Shown: positions 1 through 6,820 of the stretch, piece after piece | How positions within the stretch are numbered: position 1 is the stretch's first letter | Layout of the letters: every line of letters starts with the position of its first letter | Assembly (NCBI GenBank): GCA_001831055.1 | Contig: MIDO01000011.1 | Location: forward strand, 5,661 to 14,362 | DNA: 8,702 bases | Origin: Verrucomicrobia bacterium GWC2_42_7 | GTDB lineage: Bacteria > Verrucomicrobiota > Verrucomicrobiia > Opitutales > GWC2-42-7-A | Direction: 5' to 3' | Program-made: the position numbers and the translations under genes | Notes under the pieces: model-generated | Told to the model about the DNA's origin: nothing | The model's database searches: none | The model's input: only the letters and a program-made list of their open reading frames with translations

Positions 1-50
1 TAGAATTTATATGGAGCTCTTACTTAATATATAACATTGTAAAAATAGAT

Positions 51-503
51 ATGAAAACTTACAAAAAAATACTCTTGATAGCTTCCTGCTTATTCTCTCT
101 CTCGTTGAGTGCTAATATAACGATGAGTTACATTTTAAATGAGGAGGAGAAGATTATTTCTTATGGTTCTTTCTGTGATCTAGTAACGCAACATCCGGAG
201 GGAAGTGAAGCTGCTATACTAAAAATAGAGACCCTTGACGACGCTGAGTACGGTGCCTTGATATCTTCATTTGGTTATAGTGGTGGAAGGCCTTGGGAAC
301 TAAGTAATTTTTGGTCTCAATCTCAGGTAATTGTGATAGCAGTGCATGGAGTTAGTTGCAAAAGTCTCACGTCTTTAATGTGTTTTTCAGAGCAGTTTAA
401 ATTTGTGGGAGAAAAAGGACCTTATTATGTATTTGGGAGGTCTTGTGTTTTGGATAAGGAAATAAAAAAGCAATTTGCTGCGCGTTTAGATAGATTATTC
501 TAG
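51..503 (+). CDS. Small exported protein of unknown function
   Basis: This 150-residue protein belongs to no family I recognise. It opens with a basic n-region (MKTYKK) and a hydrophobic stretch to about residue 20, ending in SLSLSA, so a type I signal peptide cleaved near A21 is likely. LIASC at residues 9-13 also fits a lipobox, but hydrophobic sequence continues well past that cysteine, which favours ordinary secretion. The mature part (about 129 residues) has four cysteines (C42, C103, C111, C132), enough for two disulfides in the periplasm or outside the cell. It is moderately acidic in its first half, with a basic C-terminal helix-like end (KKQFAARLDRLF). No Shine-Dalgarno sequence precedes the ATG. 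It appears to be a single-gene unit followed by about 390 bp of structured non-coding DNA. That it is a real gene is likely from the signal peptide and clean length; the function is unknown. Confidence 0.6.
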   Translation: MKTYKKILLIASCLFSLSLSANITMSYILNEEEKIISYGSFCDLVTQHPEGSEAAILKIETLDDAEYGALISSFGYSGGRPWELSNFWSQSQVIVIAVHGVSCKSLTSLMCFSEQFKFVGEKGPYYVFGRSCVLDKEIKKQFAARLDRLF

Positions 504-583
504 GCCAATTGAGACACAAAATAAGGAGGCATCCCCAACATGCTGTAGCATAAGACATTAAAGTTATTACAAAAAAAATTCCT

Positions 584-618
584 CGCCCAGGGAAAATCGC
601 TAGATTTTTCTTGGGGCG
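584..618. repeat. Stem-loop downstream of the exported-protein gene
   Basis: An arm beginning CGCCC at 584-598 pairs with 603-618 ending GGGGCG, across a 4-nt loop. The stem is about 15 bp, with two G-U pairs and one bulged base. It lies about 80 bp past the stop at 503. It could end transcription of that gene, but no uninterrupted T tract follows. Confidence 0.5.
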
Positions 619-641
619 ATAATCGCTTTTCTTTGGAAAGC

Positions 642-681
642 GCGAAAACCTTTCTTTTCTTGTGAAAAGAAAGGTTTTCGC
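642..681. repeat. Perfect 18-bp hairpin, type member of the intergenic hairpin family
   Basis: GCGAAAACCTTTCTTTTC at 642-659 and its exact reverse complement at 664-681 flank a 4-nt loop (TTGT). Derivatives of the right arm recur at 732-746, 3978-3990 and other intergenic sites. The sequence after the stem is T-rich but interrupted, so terminator function is possible rather than shown. Confidence 0.75.
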
Positions 682-711
682 ATCTTGTCTCTTCTTTAAT
701 ATCTTATGCTA

Positions 712-750
712 TACGTTTTTCCTTTTTCCGCGAAAAGAAAGGGTTTCGTA
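712..750. repeat. Imperfect hairpin related to the 642-681 element
   Basis: TACG at 712-715 pairs with CGTA at 747-750. Inside, a pyrimidine run (716-728) faces GAAAAGAAAGGG (732-743) with internal mismatches. The right arm shares GCGAAAAGAAAGG with other family members. It seems a decayed copy. Confidence 0.4.
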
Positions 751-827
751 ACTTATCGCTTCTCTTTTGCAGCATGCTATAACATCTTTCTGGGAGGCCA
801 AAAGAAGTTCTCTTAATATTATTTTTC

Positions 828-857
828 TTGACTCCGGTGGGTGTTGGGGCTTATTAC
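828..857 (+). promoter_or_regulatory. Candidate promoter of the symporter-kinase gene
   Basis: TTGACT at 828-833 (5 of 6 to the -35 consensus) is followed after 18 bp by TATTAC at 852-857 (4 of 6 to TATAAT). Transcription would begin near 864, downstream of the in-frame GTG at 841 and about 30 bp before ATG 895. This bears on start choice. The match is modest. Confidence 0.35.
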
Positions 858-894
858 AGTGGTTCTAGTTGCTGGTTCTTTTCACACAAAACAT

Positions 895-3837
895 ATGATA
901 GATCTAATACTCATAGCTCTATACTTAATAGCGACGCTCTGGCTTGGGGTTAGGACGAGCAGAGATATTCGCACAATGAGGGATTTTTCCATCGCAGGAA
1001 GAAATTATCCCACATTTTTCATAATTGCTACGATATTTGCCACCTGGGTAGGCGGTGGGGCCATGTTGGGCGGGACGGAGAGGGTATACAGTGTTGGAGT
1101 TATATTTTCTCTGGCTTCAATAGGCGACATATTATCCTTGTTCATCATAGCAAAGGTATTCGCGGCAAAGGTATCAAAATGTGAACATGCCTTATCTGTG
1201 GGCGATATCATGTATGGTTGCTACGGGACTGAGGCAAAGGTAATTACGGGTATAGCGGGAATGCTTTACGCCGTTGGTGCGATCGGTATGCAAGTTAGTG
1301 CATTGGGATTCACGTTTCAGCATTTTTTAAACATGCCCTATAGCTGGGGAGTATGGATTGGATGTGGAATAGTTATCATCTATTCTACTTGTGGAGGAAT
1401 AAGAGCTGTCACGATAACCGACGTTTTGCAGTTTGGCGTGTTGGTGGTTGCTGTTCCGATCATTGCCAATTTGGCTTTGCAGCATGTGGGGGGCTATGAA
1501 GGGCTTTTTGCCAAAGTTCCTGAGACGCATTTTTCTCTTTTCCCTCAAAATGAGAATGAGAGTCTTCTAAAATACGTGTCGTTGTTGATTATTTACGCAT
1601 TGCCATTCTTGGACCCTGCAATCGTGCAACGTCTATTGATGGCAAAGAGCAGCAAACAGGCCGTTTTTTCGATGACCATGGCTTCTGCCATTAGCATACC
1701 TTTTGCTATTCTCATTGCAATCATAGGGTTGTCTGCATTGTCATTGTATCCGGGAATACAATCTGATTTAGCCTTGCCACACCTTATTGATCGCGTAATT
1801 CCTGTTGGTTTCAAGGGGCTTGCGATTGCTGGTATCTTGGCGATAATCATGTCTACGGCTGACTCTTTCTTTAACACCGCTAGTATATCTTTGGTTCACG
1901 ACGTCATTACTCCCTTTTCCAAGATATCAGATAGAACACAGCTGCTCCTGGCTCGTATTTCCACCATTGTTCTAGGGTTGCTTTCAATTGCTTTTGCTCT
2001 TAGTTTCGGAAATCTGATCGAAATGGGGGCCTACGTTTGTAATTTTTGGGGTCCTATTGTGATGTTTCCTTTATGGATGGGGATATTTGGCGTAAGGGCA
2101 CGCAAGGCGACCTTTATAATCGCTGTTTCTGCTGGTTTTGCAACGTTTGTAGTATGGGAAATATTTTCTTTAGAAAAGAAGTTTTCCTATGTTAATAGCG
2201 TCGTGCCAGGTCTTATTATTAATGCGCTATCATTCTATGTCGCACATCGCATACTCGGGCGGATGTCTGATAAAGAGATTGAAGAACTTCGAGCAAAGAC
2301 GGGCATGAATGGTAAGGCTCAAGAGCGCTCGGAAAAATCTATACCGATTTCTCGTGGTTATGGGAAAAATCAAGTGGTAATGGTTTCGGCCTCACGTGGA
2401 TCTAGGTTCTTTTATTCCATAAAAAAGCCGTTTGTCCTAGCCCTAGATGCCATACGCAACTTCCGCTTCAAACAAATTCCTACTTTTTCTCAACGGAAGG
2501 TAGAATCCTATGGCGCCCAATACGTATCTTTCGGGACATTTGCAGTGATCAATTATATCATGCCGTTTTTCATGTGGTCCCAGGTGCACCCAGAGGAACA
2601 TATGGTGCTATCTCTTCGATTAACCGCTGGCATAATGTGCTTTATGTTGCTGTCAAAGGACTTATGGCCATTGTCATGGCAAAAATACCTTCCTTTATAT
2701 TGGCACATTACACTGGGTTTTTGTCTGCCATTCCTAACAACCTACATGTTGCTGGATGAACATGCTTCTTTGTTTTGGTTGATGAATGTGACTCTAGCCA
2801 TATTCTTCCTCTCCATTTTGGTAGATTGGATAAGTTTTATGATTATCTTTGCGGTAGGGGCTACTGCAGGGTTTCTATTTTATTTCTTAATAAATGGTTC
2901 GCCTTCGTTTGTTGCCTTAAGTAAAGAAAATATATTTATTTCGGCCTATATGTACTTCTTCTCCATGCTAATCGGTATAGTGTTTTCCAAAAACCGTGAG
3001 TTTTTGCAGGAAATGAAGTTACGTGCGATGAAATCACTGAGTGGGATAGTATCAAATGAGCTGCGAACTCCGTTGGTTGCGATCAGCATACGCGCACAAT
3101 CTTTGGAAATGCAACTCGAGGACTTGGAAAAAAACATAAGAAACGATGTCCCAGAAAAGTATATAACTGCCAATATATTAAACAATCTTTCACTGGTAAA
3201 GGGATCGCCGAATAAGATTACAAAATTGGCAGCAAGTACCTCCACAGCCCTAGATATCGTACTATTCAACCTAGAAGATAAGAAGTTATCATTCGATGAC
3301 CTCGTTCCCGTCTCTGTCGCCGAATGTGTTGAGGAAGCGCTAAAGGCCTTTCCCTTTATGGGAAATGAACGGAGTTATGTACACTTTATAAGTGACCCTA
3401 CAGAAAAAGAAACTGGGATTAGTGCAATCGACATAGCTATAAAAAACGAAAAACTCATCTCCGATTTCACCTTCATGGGTAGCAAAATTCATATGGTTCA
3501 TGCCATTTTCAACCTTATGAAAAATGCTCTCTACCAAATTAAAATTTTCCAAAAAGGGGAGATTTATATATGGCTCGCTAAGGATAAGTCCAATAATTAT
3601 GAAATACATGTCAGAGACACAGCGACAGGCATAGATCAAGAAATTCAATCAAAGCTATTCCAACCGCTATACTCTGAAAAACCCTCAGGCGCAGGGCTCG
3701 GGCTTGCTTTCTGTAAATCTATCATGGAAACTTTTAATGGAGAGATCTCTTTCCATTCCCAAAAAGGAGAATACGCTGAATTTGTCCTCACATTCCCCTC
3801 TGCGGCTAATATACGTTCAAGTTTAAAACAAAAGTAG
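895..3837 (+). CDS. Sodium:solute symporter / CqsS-LqsS-like sensor / histidine kinase fusion lacking the phospho-acceptor His
   Basis: This inner-membrane protein of 980 residues has three modules. Residues 1 to about 460 are a multi-TM sodium:solute symporter (SSS/PutP family) with the STADS-F-NTAS segment at 320-328. A polar linker runs to about 540. Residues 540-700 are about six TM helices (around RYLPLYW-like WQKYLPLYWHITLGFCLPF) resembling the sensor part of CqsS/LqsS alpha-hydroxyketone kinases. A HisKA-like segment and a HATPase domain follow: N-box HAIFNLMKNAL with N877, G1 DTATGI with D908, and G2 GAGLGLAFCK from G932. The HisKA motif reads SNELRTP: codon AAT at 3055-3057 puts Asn721 where His is expected, so autophosphorylation on that site should be lost. 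I chose ATG 895 over GTG 841 because MIDLILIALYLIATLWLG is a typical SSS beginning and a possible promoter overlaps 841; the GTG would add 18 residues. It is probably monocistronic. Module calls are firm; substrate and ligand are unknown. Confidence 0.9.
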   Translation: MIDLILIALYLIATLWLGVRTSRDIRTMRDFSIAGRNYPTFFIIATIFATWVGGGAMLGGTERVYSVGVIFSLASIGDILSLFIIAKVFAAKVSKCEHALSVGDIMYGCYGTEAKVITGIAGMLYAVGAIGMQVSALGFTFQHFLNMPYSWGVWIGCGIVIIYSTCGGIRAVTITDVLQFGVLVVAVPIIANLALQHVGGYEGLFAKVPETHFSLFPQNENESLLKYVSLLIIYALPFLDPAIVQRLLMAKSSKQAVFSMTMASAISIPFAILIAIIGLSALSLYPGIQSDLALPHLIDRVIPVGFKGLAIAGILAIIMSTADSFFNTASISLVHDVITPFSKISDRTQLLLARISTIVLGLLSIAFALSFGNLIEMGAYVCNFWGPIVMFPLWMGIFGVRARKATFIIAVSAGFATFVVWEIFSLEKKFSYVNSVVPGLIINALSFYVAHRILGRMSDKEIEELRAKTGMNGKAQERSEKSIPISRGYGKNQVVMVSASRGSRFFYSIKKPFVLALDAIRNFRFKQIPTFSQRKVESYGAQYVSFGTFAVINYIMPFFMWSQVHPEEHMVLSLRLTAGIMCFMLLSKDLWPLSWQKYLPLYWHITLGFCLPFLTTYMLLDEHASLFWLMNVTLAIFFLSILVDWISFMIIFAVGATAGFLFYFLINGSPSFVALSKENIFISAYMYFFSMLIGIVFSKNREFLQEMKLRAMKSLSGIVSNELRTPLVAISIRAQSLEMQLEDLEKNIRNDVPEKYITANILNNLSLVKGSPNKITKLAASTSTALDIVLFNLEDKKLSFDDLVPVSVAECVEEALKAFPFMGNERSYVHFISDPTEKETGISAIDIAIKNEKLISDFTFMGSKIHMVHAIFNLMKNALYQIKIFQKGEIYIWLAKDKSNNYEIHVRDTATGIDQEIQSKLFQPLYSEKPSGAGLGLAFCKSIMETFNGEISFHSQKGEYAEFVLTFPSAANIRSSLKQK

Positions 3838-3961
3838 TGAAAGATGTCAGTTTAAGTTTCGAGTCCGATGTCCAACACACTTAAAAACTGAACGGACGCT
3901 TTCTGCCAGGAAACCCTTCTTCACCTCAGGAAGAAAGGTTTCCCCGTTTCTAAGGTCCTCA
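3837..3961. repeat. Repeat copy 1 after the symporter-kinase stop (blocks A-B-C)
   Basis: Block A (3837-3867) matches 6695-6725 at 26 of 31 positions without gaps. Block B (3883-3910) matches 6871-6898; its first 20 positions differ only by four transitions. Block C (3948-3961) matches 6911-6927 apart from a 3-nt gap. CAGTTTAAGT (3849-3858) can pair with ACTTAAAAACTG (3879-3890). The copy begins at the last base of the stop codon. It lacks the right half of the palindrome present in copy 2, and a hairpin (3909-3943) lies between blocks B and C. Confidence 0.65.
3909..3943. repeat. 14-bp hairpin, intergenic hairpin family
   Basis: GGAAACCCTTCTTC (3909-3922) pairs with GAAGAAAGGTTTCC (3930-3943) at 13 of 14 positions across a 7-nt loop. 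It resembles the 642-681 hairpin in base pattern. It may serve as a terminator for the symporter-kinase, although only a short T run follows. Confidence 0.6.
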
Positions 3962-3995
3962 ATTTTTCTTCTCTTGCGAAAAGAAAGATTTTTCT
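3962..3995. repeat. Decayed hairpin of the same family upstream of murD
   Basis: A T/C-rich stretch (3962-3975) faces GCGAAAAGAAAGATTTTTC (3976-3994) with several mismatches. The right half shares GCGAAAAGAAAG exactly with 730-741. It sits some 35 bp before murD. Confidence 0.4.
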
Positions 3996-4029
3996 GGATC
4001 TTATTTTGCTATTTAACTTATAAGAGAAT

Positions 4030-5337
4030 ATGGATAATAAGATGCGGTTGAATTTCGAGAGGCTCTCTAAAAAGCCCGTAGGTGTCTTTGGGAAGGGGGT
4101 CAGTGGGAGAGCCGTTTGTGGATTACTTGACCGATTGCATGTGTCATATGTTACTTATGATCAGCACAATGATGCGACAAAAAGCACGTTCTTAATAGAA
4201 GATGCACAAAGGCATGATTTGATCGTAACGAGTCCGAGTTTTCATGAAAGTCATCCTTGGGTAAGAATGGCTACGCAAGGAGGTTGTTTATGTGTGGGTG
4301 AGTTAGATTTTGCTTCGCGTTTTTGGCCAGGGAAAGTATTAGCGATTACTGGAACGAATGGTAAAACAACCCTGACTGAATTTTTAGCTTTTGCCTTAAA
4401 TCGCATTGGTGAAGCCGCTTATGCTGTTGGTAATAATGGTGTTGCGTTTTCGTCTATTCACACGCTTGGCTCTTATGATCAGGATGCTTGGGCGGTTTGT
4501 GAGGTCAGTTCTTTTCAATCAGAGACATTGCGGTTCCTTAAAGCAGATGCCATTCTTTGGACAAATTTTGCCCCGGATCATTTGGAAATCTATCCCTCTC
4601 TGAAAGATTATTTTGGTGCAAAGTGGAATCTTATCCAAAGGCTGAAAGAAAAGGGCTGTTGTTTTGTGGGAGAGAGTGTTGAGAGGGGTGCTCAGCAACA
4701 TGGCTATCGCTGGCCGTTCAAATCCAAAAATTTTTTTAAAAAACAGGTTTTGGAAAAAGAAGTCGAACAGGCGGCCTTTCCCGGAACCGTTTTCTCGAGC
4801 TTTCCTCAAAGAGAAAATTACTTATTGGCACGCGAATTTTGGAAATGGATCGGAAGGGATGAATCCGAATTGCTGCTTATCGCCCAAGATTTTAAGCTGC
4901 CAAAACATCGACTTCAGGAGATCCGTACAGTAAAAAATGTCCATTTTTGGGATGATTCCAAAGCCACTAACATGGCTGCGACCTTAGCGGCGATGCGGAC
5001 TTTTCCCAAGCCCATCTACCTCATCGCAGGAGGCAAATCAAAGAACGAAAATGTTTCGGAGTTCGCAAAAAACCTTCAAGGAAAAGTCAAAGAAGCTTTC
5101 CTTATTGGCGAAACAGCACTCGACTTGGAAAATGCATTTAATGCCGTTGGAATTCCTTGTAAAATTTATAATTCTCTAGAAGAAATTGTACCCATCGCAT
5201 ACGAACTTGCCTTACAAGACACTGATATACAACATGTTGTTCTGAGTTCTGGTTTCTCAAGCCTCGATATGTTCAAAGACTACAAACAAAGAGGTGATTT
5301 TTTTGAATCAATCGTGCAGGCTATATATAGTAAATAA
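4030..5337 (+). CDS. murD: UDP-N-acetylmuramoyl-L-alanine--D-glutamate ligase
   Basis: MurD is the cytoplasmic ATP-dependent ligase that adds D-glutamate to UDP-MurNAc-L-alanine in peptidoglycan synthesis. The 435 residues match the usual size (about 440-450). The N-terminal UDP-binding fold begins VGVFGKGVSGRAV (17-29). The central Mur ligase domain has the P-loop GTNGKTT (108-114), EVSSFQ (158-163), TNFAPDHLE (178-186) and K198 in the position of the carbamylated lysine. The C-terminal domain has PKHRLQ (291-296), WDDSKATN (307-314), AGGKSKNE (333-340) and the FKDYKQRGDFF end. Two motifs deviate: the usual SPAxASFD reads SSGFSSLD, and the LPGxHNxxN motif reads like FPQREN. ATG 4030 follows AAGAG with very short spacing; ATG 4042 is an alternative. 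It lies alone, with no division or cell-wall cluster neighbour visible. The family assignment is firm. Confidence 0.93.
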   Translation: MDNKMRLNFERLSKKPVGVFGKGVSGRAVCGLLDRLHVSYVTYDQHNDATKSTFLIEDAQRHDLIVTSPSFHESHPWVRMATQGGCLCVGELDFASRFWPGKVLAITGTNGKTTLTEFLAFALNRIGEAAYAVGNNGVAFSSIHTLGSYDQDAWAVCEVSSFQSETLRFLKADAILWTNFAPDHLEIYPSLKDYFGAKWNLIQRLKEKGCCFVGESVERGAQQHGYRWPFKSKNFFKKQVLEKEVEQAAFPGTVFSSFPQRENYLLAREFWKWIGRDESELLLIAQDFKLPKHRLQEIRTVKNVHFWDDSKATNMAATLAAMRTFPKPIYLIAGGKSKNENVSEFAKNLQGKVKEAFLIGETALDLENAFNAVGIPCKIYNSLEEIVPIAYELALQDTDIQHVVLSSGFSSLDMFKDYKQRGDFFESIVQAIYSK

Positions 5338-5615
5338 GAAATAAGTTGCCCCACCGGAACCCCTTTCTTTTTAAGGTAAGGAAAGAAATGCTTTCCGTCG
5401 GGAAGCATGAGTTCAATATTTTGAGTGTGTTATATTCATAAAGCTTCCCTTTCCTCCAATAATTTTCAGCTTGAAACTCATGGAGTTAGCTGTTAGAGTT
5501 ACAGTAAGCAGGATAACGCATTTCAATAAGAGATAGGGCTCTAATTCTATCGCCTGATTAAAACCGTAAGGTTTTGATTATGCTATTAACTATAACATAA
5601 ACCATTTTACTTACA
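5338..5615. other. Gene-free spacer between murD and the response regulator
   Basis: No coding sequence is seen. The murD-proximal half holds pairing segments: TTTCTTT/AAAGAAA (5364-5370 with 5382-5388), ATGCTTTCC/GGGAAGCAT (5388-5396 with 5400-5408) and GGGAAGC/GCTTCCC (5400-5406 with 5443-5449). The last two share the same strand and exclude each other. Near the next gene, AAAACCGTAAGGTTTT (5560-5575) can form a small hairpin, followed by an AT-rich stretch with TATAAC that could be a -10 element without a convincing -35. Confidence 0.5.
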
Positions 5616-6698
5616 ATGAAGCGGGAGAAAATATTGGTGATTGAGGATGACGAGGGGGTGCGTGGACCTCTCGTTACGATGCTTGAATTGGAGGGGTTTG
5701 AGGTTCAGGAGGCAAGGGATGGGAAAGAGGGGATTGAGAGGGCTACGCAGTACGAACCCGACATCATACTGTGTGACGTTATGATGCCGCAAAAGGATGG
5801 TTATGAAGTGCTTTTGAATATACGAAAATGTGAAAGATTAGAGTATACACCGTTTTTGTTTTTGACAGCGAAAACACAACCGGAGGAAATCCGCGCAGGG
5901 ATGAATTTGGGCGCAGAGGATTACCTGACGAAGCCCGTTGACCGTCAAGTTTTGCTTAACGCGGTATCGGTTCGTCTTTCGAAGAAACGGCGGATAGACA
6001 GCTTTCGTTCTGAGTGTGAACAAATTGCACGACTTCAAGTTGCTTCCCGTCTGCCCCATGAATTGCTTACGCCATTGAATGGCATTCTGGGGATGGCTAA
6101 TTTATTGGAGTCAGGTGCAAAAAACCTGGCGGAATGCGAGATCAAGAACATGGCCCAATCCATAGAAAAGAGCGTCAATGGTCTCAAAAAAACTATTCAA
6201 AAATTTTTGATTTACGTAGAACTTTTAACAGAGCAAGGCAAACTTCCTCAAGAAGAGAGGGTGAATTCGCGAAAAATTATTACAAATTGTGTTGATAAAG
6301 TAAGCAAGGGATGGAGCCAGACAAGAAGTATTAAGGCATCTCTCATAGACGCTTCGCTGAAACTGTCCCCGCACTACTTTGGCATCTTAGTTGAGGAACT
6401 TTTGGACAATGCCTTCAAGTTTTCAGACCCCTTAAGTCCGATTCAAGTGCATACCTCTTGTGGAGATAAGGTGTTTTTACTGGAGATCGTAAATCAAGGT
6501 TCGCTCATGCCCATGAACCAAGATATCTTTTCTCAATACGATGATTTTACGCAATTTAGCAAAGAAAAATTCAACCAACAGGGATTCGGCATAGGTTTGG
6601 CCATTTGCAAACTTATTGCGAAAAAATACACTGCCTCCATCGAATTCTCCTCCAGTGATGGGAATACCACTAGTGTAATCGTTTCTATCCCTGTCTGA
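5616..6698 (+). CDS. Response regulator-histidine kinase hybrid (REC-HisKA-HATPase)
   Basis: This 360-residue cytoplasmic two-component protein has no membrane segment or signal peptide. The receiver domain (about 4-122) has the acidic pocket E10-D11-D12, phospho-acceptor D54 in ILCDVMMP, T84 and K106 in TKP. A HisKA segment follows with H148 in LPHELLTPLNGI. The HATPase part has the N-box ELLDNAFKFS (N265) and G2 GFGIGLAICK (323-332), but the G1 box, usually DxGxG, reads NQGSL (293-297): its aspartate and second glycine are missing. Receiver-first kinases of this kind usually take phosphate from another kinase and alter their own kinase output; there is no DNA-binding domain. The symporter-kinase two genes upstream is the obvious candidate partner. 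No Shine-Dalgarno sequence precedes ATG 5616. The stop codon lies inside the left arm of a long palindrome. Domain calls are firm; the pathway is unknown. Confidence 0.9.
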   Translation: MKREKILVIEDDEGVRGPLVTMLELEGFEVQEARDGKEGIERATQYEPDIILCDVMMPQKDGYEVLLNIRKCERLEYTPFLFLTAKTQPEEIRAGMNLGAEDYLTKPVDRQVLLNAVSVRLSKKRRIDSFRSECEQIARLQVASRLPHELLTPLNGILGMANLLESGAKNLAECEIKNMAQSIEKSVNGLKKTIQKFLIYVELLTEQGKLPQEERVNSRKIITNCVDKVSKGWSQTRSIKASLIDASLKLSPHYFGILVEELLDNAFKFSDPLSPIQVHTSCGDKVFLLEIVNQGSLMPMNQDIFSQYDDFTQFSKEKFNQQGFGIGLAICKLIAKKYTASIEFSSSDGNTTSVIVSIPV

Positions 6699-6820
6699 AA
6701 GGTGTTATTTTAAGTTTCGAGTGCGTTGGATATCGGATTCACATTCGGTTACGTATTTAAATACGCTCCCTCATGTTCACCTCATCGGCCTGCTCGAATC
6801 CTTAAACTAACACCTTTCAG
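6695..6820. repeat. About 126-bp near-palindrome overlapping the stop codon (repeat copy 2, core)
   Basis: The left arm 6695-6721 (starting CTGAAAGGTGTTATTTTAAG) and right arm 6793-6820 (ending CTAACACCTTTCAG) are reverse complements except for two or three mismatches and one extra base. The exact 14-bp palindrome CGTATTTAAATACG lies at the centre (6752-6765), and the sequences between are partly complementary. The stop TGA of the preceding gene (6696-6698) is inside the left arm. The size and shape recall ERIC elements, but the sequence does not. Confidence 0.75.

Larger units (their letters stand above)
546..711. repeat. 166-bp element with 18-nt terminal inverted repeats
   Basis: TAGCATAAGACATTAAAG at 546-563 is matched in inverted orientation at 694-711 with one mismatch (17 of 18). 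Between the arms lie two complete hairpins. The size, terminal inverted repeats, lack of coding capacity and intergenic position resemble a miniature inverted-repeat element. I see no clear target-site duplication at the edges, so a mobile origin is inference. Confidence 0.5.
504..894. other. Gene-free intergenic region rich in nested inverted repeats
   Basis: No credible coding sequence is visible between the exported protein and the symporter-kinase. The stretch contains an outer inverted repeat (546-563 with 694-711) enclosing two strong hairpins (584-618 and 642-681), then a weaker hairpin (712-750), and finally a possible promoter (828-857). If the symporter-kinase began at GTG 841 instead of ATG 895, the gap would shrink to 337 bp. 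Confidence 0.7.

Noticed and set aside
841..894. GTG 841 as start of the symporter-kinase
   Set aside because: The added 18 residues are unlike an SSS N-terminus and a possible promoter overlaps this position; ATG 895 gives a standard beginning. Kept as an alternative only.
2946..3648. Two roughly 100-residue open frames on the - strand
   Set aside because: Both are antisense to the kinase part of the symporter-kinase fusion and have no ribosome binding site or protein-like pattern.
6793..6801. CTCGAATCC resembling a tRNA T-arm
   Set aside because: No acceptor stem, anticodon arm or CCA end fits around it on either strand; it belongs to the palindrome arm.
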